From assembly GCF_946482605.1 (NCBI RefSeq), contig NZ_CAMLSE010000031.1, positions 1 to 64,000 on the forward strand: a stretch of 64,000 nucleotides of DNA, read 5' to 3'. Shown one piece after another: positions 34,523 through 43,937 of this stretch. The DNA comes from an uncultured Dyadobacter sp. (GTDB lineage Bacteria > Bacteroidota > Bacteroidia > Cytophagales > Spirosomataceae). The notes under the pieces were generated by a model, which was given only the letters and a program-made list of their open reading frames with translations, was not told where the DNA came from and did not search any database. Position numbers and translations under genes: made by a program. Each line of letters begins with the position of its first letter. Position 1 is the stretch's first letter.

Positions 34523-36664
34523 ATGGAAGGAACCCAATGGACTCGCCGCAACTTTATTCAGACAACTGCGCTGGCATCAGGCGGCTTACTGCTTTCATTC
34601 TTCGTCCCCACCCGTACGCACGCACAGAAAGAACCGCAGGAAGGTTTGGCGCCCAATGCGCTGCTGCGCATCGACGAGCATGGTTCCGTTCATATTGTGA
34701 TCAATAAAGTAGAAATGGGACAAGGCATCTGGACCACTTTGCCGATGCTCATTGCCGAGGAACTGGATTGCGACTGGACAAAGATACAGGTCCGGCACCG
34801 CGACATCGGCCCGGTCTTGCCGGAAGAAAGCATTTATGTGCTTTCAACAGGCGGTTCCGATAGTACCCGATCCGAATTCGACCGGTACAGGACAACCGGC
34901 GCGATTGCACGCACCATGCTCGTTCAGGCCGCCGCCGCCCGGATGGGAGTCTCGCCGGACCAATGCCAAACCGGGGATGGCTACGTCCTGGCCGGGAATC
35001 GCAGGCTCAGTTACGGATCCTTGGCTCAGGCCGCCTCACGCCTTCCTGTCCCGGCCGTCACGCTCCGCCCTCGCCGCGAATGGAAACTGATCGGACGCTC
35101 GCCGCAGCGGCTGGACATTCCCGATAAAATCAATGGCAGAGCATTGTATGGCACCGATATCCGGTTCCCCGGGCTCCTTACCGCCGTGCTGGAACGCTGC
35201 CCGGTGTTCGGCGGAACGGTCCGTTCATTCGATGCCTCGAAAAGCCTTGCCATCCCCGGTGTCAGTGAGGTAATTCAGGTTCCGGCTGGTGTGGCTGTGG
35301 TCGCCGACAATTATTGGTCGGCAATGCAGGGGCGTCGCGCATTGCAGGTCGTGTGGGATACAGCCGGCAAAGAGCATCCCGAAATCGAGGCACAAATGGA
35401 AAGCTACCGGCAGATGACCCGGCAGCCGGGCATAACCGGCCAGTCCCGAGGCAACACGACCACCGCCTGGCCGAACGCCGTTGCAACGGTGGAGTGCGAA
35501 TATTCCTTTCCCTATCTGGCGCATGCGCCCATGGAAACGCTCAATTGCACCGTAAAGCTCACTGCCAACCAATGCGAGCTTTGGACGGGCACCCAATCTC
35601 CCTCCCTGCACCGGCAGGAAGTGGCCGATTTCCTTGGATTCAATGCAGAGCAAGTCATGCTTCATACGCCGTTTCTGGGCGGCAGTTTCGGCCGGCGTGG
35701 CTCACTTGGCTCCGATTGGGTGATGGAAGCCGTTCACATTGCCAGGGCAACAGGCAAGCCGATCAAGTTCATGTGGTCACGGGAGGACGACATCCGTGGC
35801 GGCTTTTACCGGCCCACCTATCTCCATGCCGTAAAGGCAGGCTTGAACGCGGCAGGGTTTCCGGTGGTTTGGGAACACCATGTGGTGGGCCAGTCTCTGT
35901 TTGTAAATACGGTTCTGGAAAAGGACATAGCCCCCAACGGACTGGATTACAGCTCACTCGACGGCGTCAATGGCTCACCTTACCTCGCGGGCATCCCCGA
36001 CCACGCGGTTCACCTTCACACCACCTCCAACAACGTCCCTGTTCTCCCTCTGCGGTCGGTAGGCAACACCCACACGGCATTCGTGATGGAAACGCTGATC
36101 GATGAACTGGCCGATCGAGCCGGTATGGACCCGGTTGTTTATCGTAAAAACCTACTTGCCAATCATCCGAGACATCTTGCCGCACTGACACTCGCCGCAG
36201 ACAAGGCAGCCTGGGATACAAAGTTACCTGCCGGGCGGTTCCGGGGTGTGGCTGTGCACGGCGCGATGGGCAGCGTGGTGGCGCAAGTAATGGAGATTTC
36301 CATGCAAAACGACGCAGTACGCGTTCACCGGGTCGTGTGCGCGATCGCCTGCGGCCTGGCCGTCAACCCCGATGGCGTCGTTGCTCAAATGGAAAGCGGC
36401 ATTGTCTACGGGCTCACCGCAGCGCTTTACGGCGAAATCACATTCGAAAACGGAGCTGTCAAACAAAGTAATTTTCACGACTACCGCATGCTGCGCATGG
36501 AGGAAACACCGGACATCGAGGTACACATCATCGAAGACGACGGAAAGATGGGCGGCGCCGGTGAGCCCGGTGTAGCGCCGGTCGCGCCTGCGCTGGCTAA
36601 TGCCTTGTTCGCCGCTTCGGGTAAGCGGATCCGAAAATTACCGTTGCTCGCAAATCTTCAATAA
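34523..36664 (+). CDS. Molybdopterin-binding subunit of a xanthine dehydrogenase-family oxidoreductase (IorB-like)
   Basis: A 713-residue Tat-exported protein: TRRNFIQTTALASGGLLLS near the N-terminus is a twin-arginine signal. The body matches the large aldehyde/isoquinoline oxidoreductase subunit (IorB-like), with VEMGQGIWTTLPMLIAEELD, GGSFGRRGSLGSDWVMEAVH and the terminal GGAGEPGVAPVAPALANA carrying the catalytic Glu. It oxidises an aldehyde or N-heterocycle by hydroxylation, using a molybdenum cofactor. Such subunits normally pair with a small [2Fe-2S] protein and a c-type cytochrome; neither is encoded on either side here. The LytS-type kinase follows by eight bases. Confidence 0.9.
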   Translation: MEGTQWTRRNFIQTTALASGGLLLSFFVPTRTHAQKEPQEGLAPNALLRIDEHGSVHIVINKVEMGQGIWTTLPMLIAEELDCDWTKIQVRHRDIGPVLPEESIYVLSTGGSDSTRSEFDRYRTTGAIARTMLVQAAAARMGVSPDQCQTGDGYVLAGNRRLSYGSLAQAASRLPVPAVTLRPRREWKLIGRSPQRLDIPDKINGRALYGTDIRFPGLLTAVLERCPVFGGTVRSFDASKSLAIPGVSEVIQVPAGVAVVADNYWSAMQGRRALQVVWDTAGKEHPEIEAQMESYRQMTRQPGITGQSRGNTTTAWPNAVATVECEYSFPYLAHAPMETLNCTVKLTANQCELWTGTQSPSLHRQEVADFLGFNAEQVMLHTPFLGGSFGRRGSLGSDWVMEAVHIARATGKPIKFMWSREDDIRGGFYRPTYLHAVKAGLNAAGFPVVWEHHVVGQSLFVNTVLEKDIAPNGLDYSSLDGVNGSPYLAGIPDHAVHLHTTSNNVPVLPLRSVGNTHTAFVMETLIDELADRAGMDPVVYRKNLLANHPRHLAALTLAADKAAWDTKLPAGRFRGVAVHGAMGSVVAQVMEISMQNDAVRVHRVVCAIACGLAVNPDGVVAQMESGIVYGLTAALYGEITFENGAVKQSNFHDYRMLRMEETPDIEVHIIEDDGKMGGAGEPGVAPVAPALANALFAASGKRIRKLPLLANLQ

Positions 36665-36672
36665 ATTAGAGG

Positions 36673-37782
36673 ATGCAGAAAGTAGTTTCCAAGCTCTATC
36701 ACATTCCGTTCTGGCTGGCTTACCACTATTTATGGTGGGTGGTAGCCATGGGAAATCCGTTCAAAGCTGCGCAGAGCATCGTATTTTCTCCCTATTCTAT
36801 CAAATTCGCCTTTTATGTGGTTTTGCAGGCCGCTGCGGTCTATTTCAACCTTTACTTCCTGATTCCCCGCTACCTTGAAAAGGGCAAACCGGGCATCTAT
36901 CTCGGTTATCTGGCAGTGACATTACTGATCACGGCCCTGGTAATCGTGTCCGGCTATTACGTCAGTGCGATTGCCGCTCGGCAGTCGGTGGAGTCACTTT
37001 TTGGTTTGGGTAAAAATTGCTTTTTCTACTTTTTCGGGGAAGCAATGCCCTCCACGCTGGCCAGTATGACCCTCGCCATGAGCATCAAGCTGACGCGGAA
37101 CTGGATCAGGACTGAAAAGAGAAAACAGGCGCTCGAAAAGGAGAAACTGGAAACGGAACTGCGTTTTCTCAAACACCAGTTCAATCCTCATTTTCTATTC
37201 AACAGCATCAATTCCATATTTTTCCTCATTCACAAAAACCCCGCCGTAGCCTCTACCTCGCTCGCCAGGTTCTCCGATCTGCTGCGCCACCATCTGTATG
37301 GCTCTCATGACGATCTGATCCCGCTCGGCCACGAAATCGCCTATCTCAGAAACTTCGTCGCGCTCGAAGAATTACGGCAGAACAAGCATGTCAGGATGAA
37401 TGCCAATCTGGATGAGCCCTTGCCGCCCGGTTTTGGCATCGCGCCATTCATACTCATGACCTTTGTCGAAAATGCATTCAAGCATGTTTCCAAAGACAGC
37501 GATCGCGACAATGTAATCTCGATCCAAATGCAAGTCGCCCATGGACAGCTTCGTTTTAATGTATCCAACAGTGTATCGGCAGTACGGTCGGTCGAGGCGA
37601 TGCGTTACGGCGGCATTGGCCTGAAAAACGTGCGCCGCCGACTCGACCTCCTCTATCCCGGGAGACATGAGTTGGAGATCATCGATCAAACCACATTCTT
37701 CGAAGTCAGACTGCTCCTATACCTGGAACCGGTACTGGTTTCCGAAACGCCCGGCCACGACGTGCACGCCTGGGTTCAGTAA
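36673..37782 (+). CDS. LytS/YehU-type sensor histidine kinase
   Basis: A 369-residue membrane kinase. Four hydrophobic segments occupy about residues 10-125. A linker helix (KRKQALEKEKLETELRFLK) leads into the His_kinase box HQFNPHFLFNSINSIFF, then the ATPase N-box FVENAFKHV and G-box GGIGLKNVRRRL. These kinases phosphorylate LytTR-type regulators, usually encoded next door. Here the next gene is a convergent phosphoesterase, so the kinase is an orphan in this window. Its stop overlaps that gene's end by seven bases. Confidence 0.92.
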   Translation: MQKVVSKLYHIPFWLAYHYLWWVVAMGNPFKAAQSIVFSPYSIKFAFYVVLQAAAVYFNLYFLIPRYLEKGKPGIYLGYLAVTLLITALVIVSGYYVSAIAARQSVESLFGLGKNCFFYFFGEAMPSTLASMTLAMSIKLTRNWIRTEKRKQALEKEKLETELRFLKHQFNPHFLFNSINSIFFLIHKNPAVASTSLARFSDLLRHHLYGSHDDLIPLGHEIAYLRNFVALEELRQNKHVRMNANLDEPLPPGFGIAPFILMTFVENAFKHVSKDSDRDNVISIQMQVAHGQLRFNVSNSVSAVRSVEAMRYGGIGLKNVRRRLDLLYPGRHELEIIDQTTFFEVRLLLYLEPVLVSETPGHDVHAWVQ

Positions 37783-38861
37783 GTAACGGTGTAGGTGAAC
37801 AGTTCGCGCATCGTTTTGTTGTGCAATGCGTGGTAGGTGATCAGCAGGCTTTTGTTTTGCAGTAAATCAATGGTCACAAACCCTTGCCGCGTATCCGCAA
37901 AAAGGGAATGCTTCCCTTTCCGGGCGTAGGAATGTTTTGCGCCCGAGCCACTGACAACCTGGGTAATGCTGTCGCGGATCAGTTGCAGGCCATGCTCGTG
38001 ACCGGCAGCATACACCACACCGCGCTGGCCCGCAAATACACCGCTCACACTGGCAATCAGTTCGCGATACCAGGCATGCCCCATATCCTCCGGATTCCGG
38101 ATGGTGGACCTGAGCAGCGGGTATAGCGAACCTATCACGGGGAGAGGGACATAAAGCCACTTTTTAACCGCCGTCAAGGGAAAAATATGGTCTTTGAGAC
38201 TGTATTTTCCACCATGCGTACCATAGCTCCGGAACGGATGATGCGCAGTGACAATGATAAATTTGCCCGCATTCCGATTCTTGATTTCCTGCATCCGCGA
38301 CAGAACCTCCGCTTTGAAATTGCATGCACAGGTATCGCCGGCCACTGCCTTGCTGTGCGGAAAAAGCCACCATTCACTGTCGTAGGCGATCACGACCAGA
38401 CTATCTCCCAGCGGAATCTCTACCGGTCCCGGACATCCATTGGCAGGAACCATCAGGAGGCCGGGGTCGTGCTGCTCTTTCAGGAAATCGCCCTGGCGGC
38501 GGATTTTGGCAAGTCCCTGCCTGCCCGACTTGTCCCAATCGTGATTGCCCGGCACGAAGTAGACCGGCGCCCCGGCGGCCCGCATCGGGGTATATTGCGA
38601 GCGGATCACCGATTCCGTGCGCTCCTCTTCCCCGCTTCCCGGCAAGCCCATCCCGTGCGGATAAATATTGTCGCCCAAAAACATGACGGCTGTTTTTCCC
38701 GGAATCACATGGGCAGCTGCGTCTGTGAGCGCATCTTTTTGTTTGGGATTGATCTCCCCGGCATCGCCGATCAGGATAAGCCTGCGTGTGACATTGGTCT
38801 GCGCAGAACTGAAAGCAGGCCCCAGCATCAGAGCCGAAACCCAAAGTATAATTCGTATCAA
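37776..38861 (-). CDS. Secreted calcineurin-like metallophosphoesterase
   Basis: A 361-residue exported protein with a signal peptide ending FSSAQ. The metallophosphoesterase motifs are complete: LIGDAGE, FLGDNIYPHG, VPGNHDW, VTAHHPFRS and AAGHEHGLQ. In Bacteroidota this domain often forms the N-terminal part of much longer proteins with a C-terminal outer-membrane barrel; here it ends after the enzyme domain. The substrate is unknown. It differs clearly from the lipoprotein phosphoesterase at 24599-25405. Confidence 0.88.
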   Translation of the reverse strand: MIRIILWVSALMLGPAFSSAQTNVTRRLILIGDAGEINPKQKDALTDAAAHVIPGKTAVMFLGDNIYPHGMGLPGSGEEERTESVIRSQYTPMRAAGAPVYFVPGNHDWDKSGRQGLAKIRRQGDFLKEQHDPGLLMVPANGCPGPVEIPLGDSLVVIAYDSEWWLFPHSKAVAGDTCACNFKAEVLSRMQEIKNRNAGKFIIVTAHHPFRSYGTHGGKYSLKDHIFPLTAVKKWLYVPLPVIGSLYPLLRSTIRNPEDMGHAWYRELIASVSGVFAGQRGVVYAAGHEHGLQLIRDSITQVVSGSGAKHSYARKGKHSLFADTRQGFVTIDLLQNKSLLITYHALHNKTMRELFTYTVTY

Positions 38862-38967
38862 CTGGTTACTTTATTTAAATTTCTATTCATTTCAATCTCT
38901 TTCATTATGTTTCACTAAGTTAATTTAAGGGTAATGTGCCCTTAATGAAACGATAACATTGCGCGCC

Positions 38968-38975
38968 TACATTTG
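38968..38975 (+). promoter_or_regulatory. Possible -7 promoter box
   Basis: TACATTTG matches TAnnTTTG and is identical to the octamer before the SAM-type leader (10498-10505). It lies about 255 bases before the second TonB receptor's start. No good TTTG is visible at -33. If used, it would give a leader of about 250 bases. Confidence 0.4.
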
Positions 38976-39028
38976 TGCCCGGATTCAGCAGCTTCCTACC
39001 CCCTTCTCTACACGTATAGGACCAGGCG

Positions 39029-39051
39029 ACAGCTGGCTTGATAGCTGTTTT
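39029..39051 (+). terminator. Terminator-like hairpin in the leader of the second TonB receptor
   Basis: ACAGCT (39029-39034) pairs with AGCTGT (39043-39048) and is followed by a short U-run. It lies between the candidate promoter and the receptor start, so it could attenuate transcription. The stem is only six base pairs. Confidence 0.4.
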
Positions 39052-39229
39052 TGATCGGTCATTGTTCCCTGTGCCCTTTGGCATTGGCCGCTACGGGTGT
39101 GCCTTTACGACAATGTACCGGGTCGGATCCAGTAAGCCAAAGACTATCGAACCAGGCGCCGGTTATGGGCGGAAGCGGGTACCCATAATGCATTTGAAAG
39201 AAAGTACCAATAACCAAACGAACAGCAAA

Positions 39230-42200
39230 ATGACGAAATTAATTACTGCATTGCTCGGAATATGCGCATTGCTCCTGCTCACAGGGCCTGCCGCCTTCGC
39301 CCAGGGGAATGAGGCATCCATTACCGGGAAGGTCTCAGAAAGCGCCACCGGCCCGGTGGTAGGCGCGACCGTCTTTGTCAAAAACGAATCGACCGGATTC
39401 AGCACCGGTACCGTAACCGACGTGAATGGCGACTACATTATCAAACAATTACCGCTTGGCTCCCCCTACTCCATTACGGTTTCGTTTATCGGCTATGGTG
39501 AACAGAAAAAAACGGGTTATGCCCTTAACCAGGGCGATCAGCTTCGACTGAATTTCAGTCTGGAAAGCGCTTCCAATGAGCTGCAAGCCGTAGAAATCGT
39601 AGCTAACTCACTGAAAAACACTGTTGTCACACTTGGCGCATCTACACCCGTTACGGCCAAAGACATTGCCCGGCTCCCGGTGAATGGCCGTAACTTCACT
39701 TCGCTCATGGACCTGTCGCCGTTAACGAACGGCAGCAGCCTCGGCGGTCAGCTGGCGTCTTCCACCAACTACACGATTGACGGGATGACCTCACGTGGTA
39801 CCATCGCCGGCGGCGGCACTTCGGGCGCATATTCGATTTCAATGGAAGCGATCCGCGAGTTTAAAGTGGTGACCAACGAATACGACGTAACCATGGGCCG
39901 CGCCGGTGGCGGTACGATCAGCACCGTTACCAAATCCGGGACCAACAAGCTTTCCGGCAGCGCGTTCACCTATATGCGTAACGACGGGCTTTCGAGCAAG
40001 TATGACCTGCGCGGAAACAAAAGAACCCAGGAGTTTTCGACCTATCAATACGGATTTTCACTTGGCGGACCGATCATCAAAGATAAAGCGCACTTCTTCG
40101 TAGCATGGGACCACCAGGCCGATTCCCGTCCGCTTTACATCGCCAACATCCTCAGCCCAGCCGATGAAGCCGCCAACCGGGTTACCAATGCGACGCTGGA
40201 ACGCTTTGCAGGCATTGCACGCGAGAAATACGGTGTTTCGGCCAACCCGCAATACGGTGCATTCGACAAGGCGAAGGGAACCGACGCCATTTTTGCCCGT
40301 ATTGACTGGCAGCTGAATGCCAAAAACCTGCTCACAATCCGCAACAATATGGTGATCGAAAACGACGCCCTTTCGGAAGGTGATAACTCAAATATCAACT
40401 TCTACGAGTCGTATATCGACCGTAAAAAGTTCGACAACAGCCTCATGGCCTCGCTCCGCACCACCCTGAACCCCCGTGTGACCAATGAACTGAAAGTGCA
40501 GCATTTCTACGAGGATGTGCAGGTGCTCCCCAGCCCGGAACTGCCTGCCGCCGGTATCCCGCGTGCGATCGTCGAAAACGTGGAATCGACTTCGGGAACA
40601 GCCAATTACCTTGCCTCAATCCAGATCGGCGGTCAGCGTTTCTCGCCCGAATGGTTTAAAGGAACCGTGGTACAGGCGGTTGATAACCTCTATTACAATA
40701 CCGGAAAGATCAACTTTACATTCGGTATCGACCTGATGTACAACCTGATGCACTCGCGTTACGGGAGTGAAATGAACGGTCGTTTTTACTTCACAGGAAT
40801 GGATAATTTCAATAACCTGAAACCCTACCGTTACGCCCGTGAAATTTATCTGAATGAAGATCAGAGCAATAAAGTAAAATCGCTGAGCACTGGTTTGTAC
40901 GCGCAAATGGATACCAAACTGGGCTATGGACTGGATATGACCGCCGGTTTGCGCCTCGACAACACTGTGTACCTCAACCGCGCGAATTTCAGCCAGGTGG
41001 TATTCGATGAGCTAGGTATCAAAACCAATAACCGCATTAACACGATTCAATTGCAGCCGCGCGTGCAGTTTACCTGGGACGTGAACGAGCAGAGCAAAGA
41101 CGTGGTCCGTTTCGGTGCCGGCGTTTTCGGATCGGCATTGAACCCCTATTCAATGGTGAACAACATGCTTTTTGATGGTTCCAAAGTGGCTTCGGTAGAA
41201 ATCCAGGGTAACCTTGTTCCTTCCCCGAACTTCCCGCTGTATCGCCAGGACCCAAGCAAGGCACCGGGAGCTGAATTGTTCAACATACCGGGTATCGAGC
41301 GTTTGATAACGATCAACACCAACAGCCCGGACGCCAAAGTTCCTGTTGTTTACAAAACCAATTTCTCGTACAACCACTTTTTCAGCGACCGTCTGCGGAT
41401 CGGGATCAGCGGCTATGCGTCGTGGGCACGTAACAATTATATGTACATCGACCGCAACATGGTGGACGAGCCATTTTTCCGCATCGGCGCCGAAGCCAAC
41501 CGCGGTGTGTATGTTCCGGCAGAGAGCATCAGTGCAACCAATGGGGCTACCAACTGGCTCAACAGCCGCAGGACCAAACAGGTTGGCCGTGTGCTGGAAC
41601 TCGTGAGCGATGGTAAGAAGAACCAGTATGCATTGGTAGTCGACGGTACTTTCAAATATTTCAAAGACGGGCAAATTACCGCTTCCTACACCTGGAACGA
41701 TGCGAAGGATAACACTTCTTACAATGGTAACGTGGCCAACACCGCTACCCTCGACCAGATGGTGATCGATGATCCGCGCGACCTGAGCCGCATGAACTAT
41801 GCCAACAATCAGTTCCGCAACAAAATTGTGGTTTACGGTACTGCACCGAGCTTCTGGGGCATTACGCTGGGTGTTCGCTACTCGGGCATCGGCGGTACCC
41901 GCTACTCGCTGGCCGTGAGCGGTAACATGAACGGCGATTTCGTGTCCTCCAATGACTTGCCATACGTATACGATCACAACAGCTCCGCAACCCCTGAATA
42001 TATCCGCACAGCCCTCAAAGCGATCCTCGACAACCCTGAGGCTGAGCAAAGTATCAAGGACTTTATCCGGAGAGACACGGGTAAAATGGCCGAACGCAAC
42101 GGCGGGGTGAACGGCTTCTACGGGGTATTCGACGTGCGCCTGGGTAAGAAATTCAAGATTTACAAAACGCACGGTATAGAAGCGTCTATCGACGTATTCA

Positions 42201-42388
42201 ACTTTGCTAACCTGCTCAACAAGGACTGGGGCGTAGGGACCAACCTTGGCAAACAGACGTTTTACTCGATCAAGAGCTTTGATAAGGTAAAAAATGAGTT
42301 TGTGTACAATGTCAACAAAGGCGCGGGCGTATCGTCGCTCAATGGCAACCCTTACCAGATTCAAGTGGGTTTGCGTTACTCTTTCTGA
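39230..42388 (+). CDS. TonB-dependent outer membrane receptor
   Basis: A 1052-residue receptor. The start at 39230 (MTKLITALLG) opens a signal peptide ending at AAFAQ; the frame continues to 39038, and an ATG at 39188 is a possible alternative. Residues 25-115 form a carboxypeptidase-regulatory-like domain (ASITGKVSESATGPVVGATV). The plug contains LPVNGRNFTSLMDLSPLTNG and FKVVTNEYDVTMGRAGGGTI, as in large OmpA-like TonB receptors that import oligomers. The barrel ends in QIQVGLRYSF with a terminal Phe. No SusD partner follows; the next gene encodes a secreted phosphodiesterase. Confidence 0.92.
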   Translation: MTKLITALLGICALLLLTGPAAFAQGNEASITGKVSESATGPVVGATVFVKNESTGFSTGTVTDVNGDYIIKQLPLGSPYSITVSFIGYGEQKKTGYALNQGDQLRLNFSLESASNELQAVEIVANSLKNTVVTLGASTPVTAKDIARLPVNGRNFTSLMDLSPLTNGSSLGGQLASSTNYTIDGMTSRGTIAGGGTSGAYSISMEAIREFKVVTNEYDVTMGRAGGGTISTVTKSGTNKLSGSAFTYMRNDGLSSKYDLRGNKRTQEFSTYQYGFSLGGPIIKDKAHFFVAWDHQADSRPLYIANILSPADEAANRVTNATLERFAGIAREKYGVSANPQYGAFDKAKGTDAIFARIDWQLNAKNLLTIRNNMVIENDALSEGDNSNINFYESYIDRKKFDNSLMASLRTTLNPRVTNELKVQHFYEDVQVLPSPELPAAGIPRAIVENVESTSGTANYLASIQIGGQRFSPEWFKGTVVQAVDNLYYNTGKINFTFGIDLMYNLMHSRYGSEMNGRFYFTGMDNFNNLKPYRYAREIYLNEDQSNKVKSLSTGLYAQMDTKLGYGLDMTAGLRLDNTVYLNRANFSQVVFDELGIKTNNRINTIQLQPRVQFTWDVNEQSKDVVRFGAGVFGSALNPYSMVNNMLFDGSKVASVEIQGNLVPSPNFPLYRQDPSKAPGAELFNIPGIERLITINTNSPDAKVPVVYKTNFSYNHFFSDRLRIGISGYASWARNNYMYIDRNMVDEPFFRIGAEANRGVYVPAESISATNGATNWLNSRRTKQVGRVLELVSDGKKNQYALVVDGTFKYFKDGQITASYTWNDAKDNTSYNGNVANTATLDQMVIDDPRDLSRMNYANNQFRNKIVVYGTAPSFWGITLGVRYSGIGGTRYSLAVSGNMNGDFVSSNDLPYVYDHNSSATPEYIRTALKAILDNPEAEQSIKDFIRRDTGKMAERNGGVNGFYGVFDVRLGKKFKIYKTHGIEASIDVFNFANLLNKDWGVGTNLGKQTFYSIKSFDKVKNEFVYNVNKGAGVSSLNGNPYQIQVGLRYSF

Positions 42389-42469
42389 TCTGTCCTGAAT
42401 CCAATAACCCGGTCTCCCGAGCAGCAATCCCTAGCTGCGAGGGAGGCCTTTATTTCAAAACAATTACGA

Positions 42470-43819
42470 ATGAAAAAACTAATCCTGCTCTTAACCCTTT
42501 CGATTTTCTCCTCGAAAAGCCTGCGCGCCCAGGATTCGCATGTGATCCTGATCAGTATCGATGGTCTGCGTCCGGAATTTTACAAGGATGCATCCTGGTC
42601 GATGGTCAACCTGCGGCAGGGAATGGCAACCGGCGCCTATGCCGATGGCGTCACCGGTGTATTCCCGACCGTTACCTACCCTTCCCACACTACGATGGTG
42701 ACGGGCGTGAAGCCGATCAAACATGGCGTTTACTACAACACACCACCCGAGCCGCTGGAAGTTACCGGCAAATGGATCTGGGACTATAAAACCATTAAAG
42801 TACCGACGATTTTCAGCGCGGCCAGGGATAAAGGGTTGTCGACAGCTTCGGTATTCTGGCCGGTGTCCCTGGGTGGGCCAGCAACCTACAACATTCCCGA
42901 ATATTGGTATTTGCCGGAAACAAAGGGCGGCAAGCGCAATATGACGAAAGCGCTGAGCGAAAATTCCTCTCCCAAAGGCTTTTATGAAGAAATTCAGCAG
43001 CATGCAACCGGCAAGCTGGAAGAAATCGATTTCGACGGCGAGTACCTGAGCATCGACGACAACCTCTCAAGAGCCAGCAGTTATATTATCCGCAAGTATA
43101 AACCTTCCTTCCTGGCTGTGCACCTGGTGGCTGTGGACCATTTCGAGCATGAGCAAGGGCGTGACGGTGACAAGGTCCGGGCAGCGCTCACGAGCGTTGA
43201 CCGGGGCATTAAAGCCATTCTCGAAGCGATCGACAAGGCGGATATCGGCGATAAAACGACCGTCATCGTAACCGGCGATCACGGATTTGTGGATATCCAT
43301 TCCGCGATCGCTCCCAACACATTGCTGGCACAGGCCGGGCTTTACGACCCGAAAAACACGGGTGCATGGAAAGCTTACTTCCACGCCTCGGGCGGGTCGG
43401 CATTCCTGCATTTGAAAGATAAAAACGACAGGCAGACGCTGGAAAAAGTGAAAGGATTGTTGGCAAATCTGTCGGTATCACAACAAAACATGTTTACGAT
43501 CAAAGACCGCAGCGCACTGGACGCCGTGGGTGCCGACCCGAATGCTGCATTGGCACTGGCGCCCAGGCAGGGTTTCAACATCAGCAACGCCGCAACGGGC
43601 GACTTCATCCGCGCCGCCAGCGGTGGAACACATGGGTTTTTCCCCGATTTCAAAGAAATACAAACCGGGTTTGTCGCATTTGGGAAAGGCATTAAGCAAG
43701 GCGCCGTCATCCCGGAAATGGGCTTGCAGGACATCGCCCCGCTGATCGCGCATTTGCTTCGTATCGATTTTCCATCGGCCGACGGCGTCGTGTATCCGGG
43801 CATGCTGGTTAAAGAATAG
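42470..43819 (+). CDS. Secreted nucleotide pyrophosphatase/phosphodiesterase (NPP family)
   Basis: A 449-residue enzyme of the alkaline phosphatase superfamily with a signal peptide ending SLRAQ. ISIDGLRPEF gives the first zinc ligand and FPTVTYPSHTTM the catalytic Thr. VDHFEHEQG, TGDHGF and GGTHGFFPDF supply the remaining metal sites. It would cleave phosphodiester or pyrophosphate bonds of nucleotides or related compounds outside the cytoplasm. It lies 81 bases after the TonB receptor in the same direction and is closed by a strong terminator, so the pair probably scavenges a phosphorylated nutrient (inference). Confidence 0.9.
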   Translation: MKKLILLLTLSIFSSKSLRAQDSHVILISIDGLRPEFYKDASWSMVNLRQGMATGAYADGVTGVFPTVTYPSHTTMVTGVKPIKHGVYYNTPPEPLEVTGKWIWDYKTIKVPTIFSAARDKGLSTASVFWPVSLGGPATYNIPEYWYLPETKGGKRNMTKALSENSSPKGFYEEIQQHATGKLEEIDFDGEYLSIDDNLSRASSYIIRKYKPSFLAVHLVAVDHFEHEQGRDGDKVRAALTSVDRGIKAILEAIDKADIGDKTTVIVTGDHGFVDIHSAIAPNTLLAQAGLYDPKNTGAWKAYFHASGGSAFLHLKDKNDRQTLEKVKGLLANLSVSQQNMFTIKDRSALDAVGADPNAALALAPRQGFNISNAATGDFIRAASGGTHGFFPDFKEIQTGFVAFGKGIKQGAVIPEMGLQDIAPLIAHLLRIDFPSADGVVYPGMLVKE

Positions 43820-43843
43820 TGATAAAGGTGCTAGATAGGATGG

Positions 43844-43877
43844 AAAGGGCGCTGCCAGTCAGGTGGCGTCCTTTTTT
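43844..43877 (+). terminator. Intrinsic terminator
   Basis: AAAGGGCGCTGCC and GGTGGCGTCCTTT form a stable stem around AGTCA, ending in a run of Ts, 25 bases after the phosphodiesterase stop. Confidence 0.85.
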
Positions 43878-43937
43878 ATGCGAAGGCACAATTTTTGATA
43901 TGGACAGACATATCGAACCTGAAACTCCTTCGAATTG

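Noticed and set aside
41150..42427. Long minus-strand frame of 425 codons opposite the second TonB receptor
   Set aside because: It mirrors the receptor's coding frame and has no family features or start context of its own.
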